This document shows, in pieces, positions 9,057-17,676 of a stretch of 26,982 bases of DNA (positions within the stretch are counted from its first letter, which is position 1; every line of letters starts with the position of its first letter). The notes below the pieces were generated by a model that saw nothing but the letters and a program-made list of their open reading frames with translations, searched no databases and was not told the origin of the DNA. This DNA is from Chara braunii (taxonomy: Eukaryota; Streptophyta; Charophyceae; Charales; Characeae). The position numbers and the translations under genes are program-made. The stretch covers positions 1,139,214 to 1,166,195 of the forward strand of contig BFEA01000247.1 of the NCBI GenBank assembly GCA_003427395.1, read 5' to 3'.

Positions 9057-9710
9057 TTATGCGCCAAGGCCGACCCTTTGGATAAAGGACTGGCTGATGA
9101 AATCGCGAGTCGCACCGCTATCCAGCAAAGCATTGCAGGACGCTTGCCCAACTTGGATGCGGACATAAAGGAGCGGAGCATTGTTATCATCGTAGCGTTG
9201 CTTGCGAAACTCGCGGGCCACCTTGCTAACATACGCAAGGATGTCCCCCACCGCAACTTCGTCATCTGTCGGCAAAGGTGGTGGTGCATAGAAGGCTAAG
9301 TATGTGTGGAGATGGGCGCATAATGCTGCGCATTGCGGTCCCGGTAAGCAGCCTGTGGAAGGGAGAGGAAGCCATGCAAAATCCTCGGACGTCAACAGGT
9401 CCAAGACCTCTATGTTGAACTCGTGCGTTGAATTTCTTGAAGAACCACTTGAAGACGATAAACTGTCGCTGCTTCCGAACGGAGAAGAAACCGCACACAC
9501 ATCTTGTCCTTGAGCTTGAGAATATAAGAGAGGACTGTCGACTTCCACATGTGCCTCAGAATGAAGAGAGGTCGCTCGCGAAGCAACCGGTTTCGAAGGT
9601 GTCGAGAGTGCAGCCACATCACTCTCAGCGGTGCTCACTTTCCCGAAGGGAATTTGCCTTTGACTTGCGTGGGGCACTTTGCGGTGTCGTGCTTTGGGCT
9701 GTTGCACCAC
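9057..9710 (-). pseudogene. pol: Element A protease region, start of pol in the -1 frame
   Basis: Pol is open here in the -1 frame relative to gag; the two overlap for about 75 nt. Its N-terminal part is a Ser/Thr-rich linker followed by DLLTSEDFAWLPLPSTG, which matches LTREDFSWMPLPSTG in element B. The aspartic protease core follows, with APLLYVRIQVG and ALLDSGATRDFIS; the catalytic DSG is intact (Asp at 9120-9122). The frame shifts near 9057, and the rest (LADGRTQ-like and onward) continues in other frames. The initiator is probably not used; translation would come from gag by frameshifting. Confidence 0.75.
9604..9644 (-). promoter_or_regulatory. Putative -1 ribosomal frameshift site, element A
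   Basis: On the minus strand, gag ends TCG GGA AAG TGA. GGGAAAG (9644-9638) fits the X XXY YYZ heptamer in the gag phase, next to the stop codon. Slipping back one base gives GGG AAA GTG AGC, exactly the open pol frame. Eleven nucleotides after the heptamer, GAGAGTG (9626-9620) can pair with CACTCTC (9610-9604) around a 9-nt loop. Elements B and C have the same layout. The final G is a weaker slip base than C. Confidence 0.6.
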
Positions 9711-10490
9711 AGATAGTATCGGTACTTAGTACGGATGTGGTAAACGCCTTCCGAGATACCGTAATGTGTCCAAGGCTCTTGAGCTGCTAGCCCGGTCCCG
9801 GGGGATGAAGTGGTGTGTGTCTTCGGTTTGCCACGCCCTTGCCCTTTGGCGGTGCGGCCACCATCCCGAGCGGCTGCCAATCTGTCTCCTTCATCAGAAG
9901 AGGCAATCTCTTTTGAAGGGTTGGTCGGTGTAGTTGCCGCGACTACGGCCACTTTCGGCTGGTGCTGATCTCTGCCCTGACTCGCAGCAGATGAACGACC
10001 CAAATTCTTGGCTTCGGTGTTTGTCACGATGATCTGCAAGGCTTTATCAAACAGCTGCTCACTTGTGGTGAGCGTCTTCGCAACTTGCGTCTGCAATGCC
10101 GGACAGCTCCTCGTGAGGAAGAAGTGTCTGATGCCTATAAAGGTCGTCGGTAAGTTGGGCATGGATGCTAAGCGTTGGTACTTGGTTAACCAGTCCACGC
10201 TCGGCAGCGTGTTCTGATAGAACTTGTGAAGTTTTTCCGCTGCCTGAAGTTCGGGCGGCTCCACTTGGAACCGCTTGTGCCATGCTGCTTTGAGAACTGG
10301 CCAACTGATCTGCGTATGCAGCTCGGAGACTGGGACGGTGTGCGTGGACAACATATTGTCCAGCCATGCTTGGCACGCGCCCCGCGATCGGGAGTATAAG
10401 TGTGCGTGGCAGTTAGCGTTGCTGACTTTGTGGATGTCCAGCTTCAATTCGAACTGGCGCCACCATGGGATCGGGTCCGTCTTCTGCGAA
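9635..10490 (-). pseudogene. gag: Element A gag, capsid-like core and degenerate zinc knuckle
   Basis: This frame continues gag after a frameshift near 10490. It begins with PIPWWRQFELKLDIHKV, then WLDNML, WPVLKAAWHKRFQV, VDWLTKYQRLASMP and FLTRSCPALQTQV, which is the gag core of plant gypsy elements. It ends with a basic linker and a nucleocapsid motif in which the first Cys of CX2CX4HX4C is Tyr (YLWC, then NSPKH and DTAKC; about 9674-9715). It stops at TGA 9637-9635 directly after the slippery heptamer. The core would shape the particle and the knuckle would bind RNA. Confidence 0.75.
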
Positions 10491-11151
10491 GTGCATCGCA
10501 GAAGATCGGTATGCCGTCAAACTTTGGGATGCTCTCGCGAGTAGTCGTGATAGGACTGGCTGCGGTGGCGCAAATCTGCTGGTCAATCTGCTGATTTGTC
10601 GCTAGAGCGCCGTCCTTGAGCGATGTGACGTCAACTTCCAAGACGTTGACGCGATCCGCCCAGTTGAAGGTCTGGCGATGGTGGCAGCTGCAGGCTGCTG
10701 TTCCAGCCGGCGTACTCGACCCAAGCAGGTTGGTGATGAGCTGAGCCTGCTTCCTGACCAGGGTGTCCACGCAGAAGATGTCCGCCTGCTGCGCTGTGCA
10801 GGTGGCGACCGAGTCGACCACATGTTCAATTGCGGTTGCAAGGGCGCGCACAGCAGCGGGGGCGTCCTCCTCTTCGCCAGCCACTGCCCATTCACTGGCA
10901 ACCACCTCGAGGTCCCCCTCAGATTCGAGGAGTTTGTCCCAGCATAGTCGAAGGTGGTCGTCTGCGGCCTTCCTTGATGCTTCGGCGTCCTCCTGTCGCT
11001 GCTGCCCAGCAAGGCGATGTTGTTCCTCGGCCTCCGCGCCCCTCTTCTTTCGTGCGGCTGTGGCCGCCTCTGCCCGTTGATTGAAATCCTCCACCATGGT
11101 CAGCATGCGGGCCTCAGAGGCCTCGAGTGTCTCTCCAGTCTGCTGCTCCAT
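10444..11151 (-). pseudogene. gag: Element A gag N-terminal coiled-coil region
   Basis: I chose the Met at 11151 (MEQQTGETLEASEARML) because Ala/Glu/Gln/Arg-rich coiled-coil sequence starts there; another in-frame Met lies at 11181. The helix (FNQRAEAATAARKKRGAEAE and on, roughly residues 20-70) matches in style the start of the B gag. It is followed by a region with HVVDSVATCTAQQ and NWADRVNVLEVDVTSLKDG, another predicted helix. Near 10490 the frame (IPKFDGIPIF) is lost and runs out to a stop at 10444, while the core continues in the neighbouring frame. The upstream in-frame residues look like leader, not protein. Confidence 0.7.
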
Positions 11152-11290
11152 GCCGCTTGCTTGTGAGTGGGTGAGCACCATGTACTGACATGACCTGCTG
11201 ATGTGGCGACTTACCAATGCCGCAGGCGAGGATAGGCGAGAGGAAGGGAAGTAGAGGTGTGACAGGAGGGATGGGTTGGGTGGGAACACT

Positions 11291-11797
11291 GATCACCCAG
11301 ATAAGGAGCCACTAATAATCAAATTGAAAAGTTCAAACTTTTGCTGAATGATAATAATTTCAAAAAAAACAAAAACAATCGAAATTGCAAGTTCGGCAGG
11401 GCTCCCAATCCCCCAGTAACAGAAATCCGAAAAAAAAAAAAATGAAATTTGAAAATTGAAATTTCGATTTTTTTTCTATTTTTTTTATTTTTTAAGAAAA
11501 AAATTGTACGTGTTCGAGGTAGGGCAGTTGGCATTTCAGCTCAAGAGCGGAGGTACCAACCCATCTCATCCCAGGGGCAATGGCTAAGAGCATCCCGCAC
11601 CGGGAGACCTTTACGGTACACCCAGTCGCACAGGCGTCACCCTTAGTTCCCCCTGAGGCGCTGCGAGCAGCCCTTTTGTTCTCATCACTGCAAATGGTAT
11701 AGTGATGATAAAGAATAATTTGAGACTGCAGAAATAAAAATTGCAAGTCCAGTTAATTCCGAATTAACAATAATAATAATCCGGATTAAAATCCAGA
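11291..11797. other. AT-rich stretch upstream of element A gag
   Basis: About 500 bp lies between the A gag leader and the plus-strand LTR. It has A and T homopolymers (11361-11510), a 100-bp GC-richer island (11550-11660) and several 'aataat' words just before the LTR. I see no LTR end, no convincing PBS for A, and no gene. It may be the remaining 5' leader of A. Confidence 0.4.
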
Positions 11798-12720
11798 TGT
11801 GCGAGGAATTGGCTCCTCGGCAGGCCTAAGGGGCCCCTTATACCAGTATGCCCCCGCTAAGTGAAGGCGGGCCTAGCAAATCACGAGAGGTCCAATGCTG
11901 TCAATTTCGTGTTCGGCCGCGTCAGTTGGTTGAGGGAACCCAGGTCCCGAGCAGCAAACACTTTCCACGGTCTTCTAGGCCTTTTCTGAAAAGCAGGCCC
12001 TGGCCCACATTCGCAGCAATATACACAGACAGTTGGAGGGCGCAACCAAACGAGGCCCAGCAGCAGCAGCAGAGGCCCAGCTACCTGGGGCCTACCGGAA
12101 GCTTCTGGGCGCAGGCCCAGTCCAGCCAGGCCGCAGACCAGGCCAGACTCTTTCCATATAGGAAAGAACTCGCTGCCTGGCAGGGCATTCGGGCACATGC
12201 TAGTTTGCGGCAGCGCTGCTGTAGCGAGTGCTCGTGGGCTACTGCTAGCGCAGAGCATGGTGCAGCGCATGTGTGGTCGTGAAGAAGGAAGGGTGCTGCT
12301 GAGCGCAGCGCCATAGCCCAGCCTCCATAGCTGGTTGAGGCTTGGTGTTACAGCAAGGCGTAGTGGTGGTCTTCGGGTGTAAAGAAGGAAGACGAGGAAG
12401 AAAGACGAGGGAGAGAGATAGAGAAGTAGAGATGAGGATGACGATGTGAGGGCTCATACCTGGTATTGGCATTGGGCGACGTCTTCATGTACTTCGGTGG
12501 CTGCTGACGTCAACAGTTGCATTGTCAATTCGTAGGCAGATAGTAGCTGTGTGGGGAGTAGTCTGGGCGCCGAGCGCCAAGTACGGGGAAGGGCCTGGAC
12601 ACTTGTGTTGGTGATGGCGAGAGTAAGCTCTCATTGAAATTGGGGTTCAGTGTTTCGATTCTCCATTGGTGTAATATTGGGGCAATGCTGCTTTCTGGAC
12701 ACTGAGGCTGTTACATAGTC
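11798..12720 (+). repeat. LTR copy (family L), plus strand
   Basis: This copy starts TGTGCGAGG and shares ordered blocks with the LTR after element C. These are CTAAGTGAAGGCGGGC (11857), CAGTTGGTTGAG (11923), a 20-bp identity GGGGCCTACCGGAAGCTTCT (12087 and 23510), TTCCATATAG, ATACCTGGT and TCTGGG(C/T)GCCGAGCGCCA (12562 and 23911). The right half also matches the minus-strand copy at 4100-4449. Abundant GGCCCAG words are typical of the family. The right end is uncertain; the match to other copies fades near 12700. It may be the 5' LTR of the B-C element or a solo LTR. Confidence 0.7.
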
Positions 12721-13420
12721 ATGCCACACGGGTCCCTTTCAAACTCGACCACTAGACCAAGGGGTACTTAGGCCTGCCCAGCCAAAGGCCGGACCTTTCT
12801 CCCGGTGGGCCGCATTGAGGCCACCGGTTGGTTTTCCTGCAGCAGACCTGGTATAGGCCCAAATGACATTACCATTGGGCCTGGCGGCGCCCTTGAGCCT
12901 GCCGCTCGCCGGTCTGATCTGAATCATCAATCTTGACGATTCAGATCACGGCACGCTGAGGCAGCATTGAGGCCAACCGGCCGCCGGCCGGTACTCAGGC
13001 CGGTCCAGCGGCCTTTCCAGGCATCTTTCGGGAAGCGGCACATTAGGATTCCGTACCTCGGACATTGCTGACTTATGTCCACGACGTTCTGATTTTGTTC
13101 GGTGACATTTTGGGCTACCATATCGGCGACCTTCTGGATTCTATCTCGGTGACATCTGGCGCTGTCCATATCTCCCACCTCCATCGTCTCTCCTCCCACC
13201 ATTCATCTGTGTATGATTGTACGGGGCCTGAATCATCGTCCATGTATGGTCTTCAGACCCCCTCCATCTCACTATTGCTTATGTGTTGAGTGATGTTTGG
13301 GTGAGTTTAGTGTATGTGAGTCAGTCCATTTCTCAGACTTCCGCTGTATACATGCTCATCCTATATTGGTTGATCTTTGGTTCTGGTCGTGCTTGGTGAA
13401 GTATTCACTAGTATGCAACA
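12721..13420 (+). other. GC-rich then mixed stretch ending as an LTR 3' end
   Basis: 12730-13050 is rich in GGCC words, with two related 'gcattgaggcca' blocks (12811 and 12964) on either side of a 34-bp palindrome. 13050-13420 is pyrimidine-rich without coding potential and ends GTATGCAACA directly before a primer-binding site, as LTRs do. I could not align this part to the LTR after element C, so it may be a different LTR nested in or joined to the one at 11798. No gene was found. Confidence 0.4.
12915..12948. repeat. 34-bp near-perfect palindrome
   Basis: TGATCTGAATC (12915-12925) pairs with GATTCAGATCA (12938-12948). Inside, TCAA and TTGA also pair, leaving one A/C mismatch and a 2-nt turn. 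That is 15 of 16 pairs. GCCG and CGGC outside extend it after a 3-nt bulge. Confidence 0.85.
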
Positions 13421-13423
13421 GTT

Positions 13424-13435
13424 TGGTATCGGAGC
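13424..13435 (+). promoter_or_regulatory. Primer-binding site resembling initiator tRNA-Met complement
   Basis: TGGTATCGGAGC differs at one base from TGGTATCAGAGC, the PBS used by many plant LTR retrotransposons, which is complementary to the 3' end of initiator tRNA-Met. It lies 3 nt after a CAACA LTR-like end, the expected spacing. It marks the start of the internal region of a plus-strand element. Confidence 0.7.
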
Positions 13436-14044
13436 AGACCAATTAAGTGGATCTGCTCACAGGGTAATTCTGATTAGGAAATCGATTGCCTAATTAGCAT
13501 TGTCTGTTTCCGAATTAGTTCTGCATTGCTATCGAAGATTCAAGTTGCAAAACTCTATTTTTAATTCGGTCTTATATTTTTCGGTATTGAATTAGGGTTG
13601 CGATAATTTTGGTTTTCCGCATTAGGGGAAGATTCGCATTTTCTGGAACCATAAACCGGAATTTCCGCGAAAATCGCGGAAAATTAGGGTTGAGGTTCGA
13701 AATTTTCGCGAATTTTTTTCTTTTCACTAATTGTTGAATTTCGGAATGCGGACTTCGGCCTTCTGAAAATCGAACTATTTTAGGTTGAAATTCCCGAAAA
13801 TGCACGTTTTTTCGAAATTCGAGTGTTTTTCCGTTTCCTAATTGTCCGAATTTTCTTTTCGTTTGTCAGACTGTTCGGAATTGTTTACCTCAAAACTGCA
13901 ACTTCCGGGAAGTTCACTAACAACGGTGAACTCCGAGACCATAGGTGATCTCAACAGACACCTAATCTACCGACAATTTAAAATTCGTTATATTAACTTT
14001 ATTGATTGATGATTAATTATTATTCATTATTCTTTCTTATTTAT
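13436..14044 (+). other. AT-rich untranslated leader after the PBS
   Basis: About 600 bp rich in GAATT, TTTTCG and AAATTCG words with no open frame of interest. Repeated motifs such as 'gaattagggtt', 'attaggg' and 'cgaaattttcgcg' give it a texture quite different from the GC-richer LTR sequence. It looks like the leader of a plus-strand LTR element. Whether that element is B, C or a third one cannot be decided because of the gap that follows. Confidence 0.45.
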
Positions 14045-14272
14045 TTATGCAATCAGACTCGTTCTCAAACATACTTTTCATGCATGTAAACAGCAACGCA
14101 GCATACTGGCGACATGCGCCCACTCAAAACTCAGAGATATGGCTTTCAGATACGAGTTCACTCTCAATTGGCTATGGCGACTTCAGCGCCCAAACATCTC
14201 ACTGTTCACATACACTGGATCACCCTGGATATCCCACACGCATCACTCTAACACTCGAGCACACACACACAC
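14045..14272 (-). repeat. Dispersed repeat, copy 2 (inverted relative of 61-270)
   Basis: The reverse complement shares TGCGTGTGGGA, ATCCAGGGTGATCCAG, TGAACAGTGAG, TGGGCGCT, GTCGCCATAGCCA and GAGTGGGCGC with 61-270. It ends in an (AC)n run exactly where the assembly gap begins. It may be part of an LTR or leader. Confidence 0.6.
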
Positions 14273-14785
14273 NNNNNNNNNNNNNNNNNNNNNNNNNNNN
14301 NNNNNNNNNNNNNNNNNNNNNNNNNNNNNNNNNNNNNNNNNNNNNNNNNNNNNNNNNNNNNNNNNNNNNNNNNNNNNNNNNNNNNNNNNNNNNNNNNNNN
14401 NNNNNNNNNNNNNNNNNNNNNNNNNNNNNNNNNNNNNNNNNNNNNNNNNNNNNNNNNNNNNNNNNNNNNNNNNNNNNNNNNNNNNNNNNNNNNNNNNNNN
14501 NNNNNNNNNNNNNNNNNNNNNNNNNNNNNNNNNNNNNNNNNNNNNNNNNNNNNNNNNNNNNNNNNNNNNNNNNNNNNNNNNNNNNNNNNNNNNNNNNNNN
14601 NNNNNNNNNNNNNNNNNNNNNNNNNNNNNNNNNNNNNNNNNNNNNNNNNNNNNNNNNNNNNNNNNNNNNNNNNNNNNNNNNNNNNNNNNNNNNNNNNNNN
14701 NNNNNNNNNNNNNNNNNNNNNNNNNNNNNNNNNNNNNNNNNNNNNNNNNNNNNNNNNNNNNNNNNNNNNNNNNNNNNNNNNNNNN
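14273..14785. other. Assembly gap (513 N)
   Basis: Unresolved bases begin directly after an (AC)n tract. Reading frames drawn through it are meaningless. The missing sequence may include the 5' LTR end or leader of element B. Confidence 0.99.
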
Positions 14786-15164
14786 GTGCAGATACTGTAC
14801 ACAGGTAAGTTGAGGTCAAGGGATCGACCCTTGGGATCTGCATCGGCTACTGCCAAAGGTGAAAACTGTTTCATTTATAATTTTCGTACTTGAATTGTTC
14901 GGGGGGGAAAAGTTCACTTTTCTCTTTTTGATTTGGAGTCCGGTCCACATTGGGACAGGGGACTGTATGTTGATTGTAGTTCTGTTCTACCCTTGTTCCC
15001 ACCCTCCCTACCCTCCACGTACTCTATGACCACCGAGGTCTCCAAGTACCACATTAGTAGTGCTGATGTCGACGGAACAGGACACCGGGGCACTGCCACG
15101 GTGCAGTGCCACTCTCGCAGTTCGTAGCCACTCTGTGCTACCTCCACGGCCCAAGTACCAATAA
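14786..15164 (+). other. Leader of element B
   Basis: About 380 bp between the gap and the open gag frame. It contains an ATG at 15026 opening a 33-codon frame (MTTEVSKYHISSADVDG) that stops at 15127. This may be the true gag start, now separated from the main frame by a frameshift. A small hairpin (CAAGGG/CCCTTG, 14817-14833) and a G run at 14901 are visible. Confidence 0.4.
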
Positions 15165-16340
15165 CAACGACGCAGCAGGCGAACGGCTCCAGCGGCATCC
15201 AGTACCAATGCAACAGCTGCAGTACCGGTCACCACAGGGGTCCTTCCCGCCTGTCCGGTCCAAGGGGACCACGAGACTTTGGCAGCTTACCTTCAGCGGG
15301 TACAGGCATTCACGGATGGCGTCGCCACAGCAAAGGCACAGCAAGAGGCAGCAGAAGCAGAACGTCAGCGGCTTGCCCAAGAGGCCGCAGCCCAAGCTCA
15401 GCGGACTGCTGAGGCTGACGCAACGGCTCAAGACAAGCGGAATGAGTCCTTGATTCAGAATGAGAGTCAGTGGACAGCACTACTCCAAGGCATGATCTTT
15501 GTGCCTACGGACGAGCAGGCAGATCCAACACCGGCGGAGGCAGAAAGGAGTAACCTGGCTAACTTGATGCTGTGTATGATGAGGGCAGTAATGTGGAACA
15601 ATACGATGCAGATTGTGCACGCGCAAACTGGACGGCAGCTGAGACAGACTCAGCAGAGAGAATCTGCAACTTTGACACCCGCCATCCGCGCAGCAGCACA
15701 ACATCAGCAACAACAGCAACAGCTGTTGGCATCCACTATCACACGCGTCAACAACATTGAGGCTAAGCCCTCAGCAGCGCCAGGCTGCACGACGGACATA
15801 GCGAAGCAGCTCGGAAAGCGCATCAACCATGTCGTCACCATCATCGGCGACCTGGGTGACTTTACCAGTCCGGCCACGATCAGCAGCACGGTGGTTGCCA
15901 TCAAGACGGACATCACCGAACTGCAGTCACGACGGGAAGCCGCTGCGAAGACATTCAAGATGCCACGCTTCAACATCGCCAAGTTCGACGACTACAACAA
16001 AACGGATGCGTTAGCATGGTGGCAAGTCTTCGTCACCGAAGCTGCCTGCCACCCCGTACCAGACGACCTGATGATGAGAGCACTCTACCTCCAACTCGTT
16101 GGAGGACCACAGACATTCATGAACCACACGGCGGCCAATCTGGGAACCACCATCGTCGATTTGCACAAACACATCACGTGGAAGCAGCTTGAGCAAATGT
16201 GGCACACTCGATTCATGGTCCGAAATGTAGTGAAGGCGGCCATGAACGAGGTCTACTCTAGCTCGCAAGGGAACATGTCAACACGAGACTGGACGATCAA
16301 GTGACAGAAGATAGTAACCACTCCCGGTTTCGACTTAAGT
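15165..16340 (+). pseudogene. gag: Element B gag, coiled coil and capsid-like core
   Basis: The frame is open from 15165 with no ATG; the upstream ATG at 15026 is in another frame. It runs through GDHETLAAYLQRVQAF and a long Ala/Glu/Gln-rich coiled coil (about 15310-15440), a second helical region with HQQQQQQLL, TDIAKQLGKRINHVVTIIGD and VAIKTDITELQSR. The core follows: MPRFNIAKFDDYNKTDALAWW, LYLQLVGGPQTFM, WKQLEQMWHTRFMV and STRDWTIK. A TGA at 16302-16304 (probably from TGG) interrupts it, after which the same frame continues QKIVTTPGFDLSFPN. The region shifts into the next frame near 16370. Confidence 0.8.
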
Positions 16341-16852
16341 TTCCCAAACCTGCGATCCGAATCTTTTCGCGATCGTGCGGAGGACTGCGGTCGACACTCG
16401 GTAACGAGTACGACTATGCCTCATTCAAGGCCATCCTTGACCGTGGTAACCTGGTCATCCAAACGGATGACAAGGCCGCCAACGAAAGGCAGTCCCAGCC
16501 GCAATATGTGGCTAAGCAAGGCTACCGAAGGCCGGCGCATAACAATGCGGTGATCATTGACGGATCACCTGATCTCCACGCTGCAGCAGCTTCCTCGAGT
16601 GATGGAGGAGTTATCACAGCGCTCCCGTCGAAACGTCCTAAAAGGGTTCGGAAGAACGAGGCGACACAAGGGACGACAGTGACGGAGACTGGGCAACAAC
16701 CATGGACGGCATACAACATCACCAAGGAAGTATTCGAACTTCGACAACGGTACGGGCATTGTTTTTGGTGCGACAGTGTCAACCACACTACTGCACAATG
16801 CCCGAACAAGGGCAAGGCAAAGGTACCTTGTCCAGCTAACTCGGGAAACTGA
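16341..16852 (+). pseudogene. gag: Element B gag, nucleocapsid part with intact zinc knuckle
   Basis: This frame (shifted relative to the gag core) carries LGNEYDYASFKAILDRGN, a linker with basic clusters (KRPKRVRKNE) and WTAYNITKEVFELRQRYGH. An intact CX2CX4HX4C nucleocapsid knuckle follows (CFWC, DSVNH, TTAQC; 16760-16801), then KGKAKVP. It ends at TGA 16850-16852 straight after GGGAAAC. The knuckle would bind the element RNA. The homologous knuckle in element A has lost its first Cys. Confidence 0.8.
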
Positions 16853-17676
16853 GTTGCACACGGAGAGGGGCGACGCCTCTCCACACTCCGCTAGAACCGG
16901 TTGCCTTGCTAAGAACTAATATCACTACCGAGGAGCATGCGTTAGTCGCTGATTCTCGTGACACATACGAGGATTATGCCGCCCAGATGGTGCCACCATT
17001 GGACCAGCCTAGCCACGTGCATTTAGATAGCGTATGCGTAGCTTGTACACCGTCGGTAAGAGAACCGGTTAGTTCGCCACTTATTTCCGAGGACTCGACG
17101 GCGTGGTCAAGGCTTGAGGACCTTGACCCGCTCACGAGAGAGGACTTCTCTTGGATGCCTCTACCCTCGACCGGATCCTTGCCAAAGCCGCATTGTAACG
17201 CCTTGATGGCATATCTACGCTCCTACTTCCACGCTGCAGTACCAGCTCCGTTGACGGACGACGGGGTTGTGGTTGTCGATCTCCGCTCCTATCTTGCGAA
17301 GATTGATCGCGAGTACGCCACCCAAAGGTACGTCGAGACCGGCGCTCCTTTGCTCTATATCCACATTCAAATCGGAAAGGCCACCTGCAGTGCCTTGATT
17401 GATTGCGGAGCGTCTCGCAACTTTATGAGCCAAGCCTTTATGGCACGCGTAGGCCTCGGCCCCCGCGTTCGAAGGAAGACGCAACCTATGCAAGTCACAC
17501 TTGCGGATGGCCGCACGCAAAAGTCAATTGACCGATGCATTGGCGGCGTTCCGGTGTATTTTGCGCTCCTTGCGTGCGAGCCGGTGTCTTTTGACATCCT
17601 CGATACCAAGTTCAACATGATTCTAGGCATGTCTTGGTTGTGTAGCGCCGACCATCCGGTAAACTTTCATGACTGA
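16840..17676 (+). pseudogene. pol: Element B protease region, start of pol in the -1 frame
   Basis: The pol frame is open from 16840, overlaps the end of gag by 13 nt and lies in the -1 frame. A linker leads to LTREDFSWMPLPSTGSLP, the protease core APLLYIHIQIG, ALIDCGASRNFMS, VTLADGRTQ and FNMILGMSWL. The catalytic triplet reads DCG, not DSG or DTG (17401-17409), so Ser/Thr is replaced by Cys. A TGA at 17674-17676, probably from CGA by C-to-T change, separates protease from RT in an otherwise continuous frame. Confidence 0.8.
16843..16882 (+). promoter_or_regulatory. Putative -1 ribosomal frameshift site, element B
   Basis: Gag ends TCG GGA AAC TGA. GGGAAAC (16843-16849) is in the X XXY YYZ phase and is a known retroviral type of -1 slip sequence. 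Slippage gives GGG AAA CTG AGT, the frame that opens into pol. After a 12-nt spacer, GGAGAGG (16862-16868) pairs perfectly with CCTCTCC (16876-16882) around a 7-nt loop; CGGAG and CTCCG outside offer an alternative pairing. Confidence 0.65.

Larger units (their letters stand above)
5224..11290 (-). mobile_element. Element A: decayed chromodomain Ty3/gypsy retrotransposon
   Basis: Reading right to left, the minus strand carries gag (11151-9635), protease (from about 9710), RT (8809-7749), RNase H (7745-7400), integrase (7447-6200), a chromodomain tail (to about 5833), a polypurine tract and an LTR. The order PR-RT-RH-IN places it in Ty3/gypsy (Metaviridae) and the C-terminal chromodomain-like tail in the chromoviruses. 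At least six frameshifts or stops break it, and the RT catalytic motif is changed. The 5' LTR is missing: a plus-strand LTR begins at 11798, about 500 bp beyond the gag leader. Confidence 0.85.

Noticed and set aside
11300-11325. Possible PBS for element A (minus strand TGGCTCCTTATCTGGG)
   Set aside because: It begins with TGG but I could not match it to a tRNA 3' end, and no LTR end is visible beside it.
11550-11660. GC-rich island resembling an RNA gene (5S rRNA or tRNA-derived SINE)
   Set aside because: No convincing A box, B box or 5S landmarks are present on either strand.
14798-14808. CAGGTAAGT splice-donor consensus in the element B leader
   Set aside because: A nine-base match is common by chance and I could not pair it with a branch point and acceptor.
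14047-14874. Long open frames of 200-250 codons on both strands
   Set aside because: They consist almost entirely of unresolved bases from the assembly gap.
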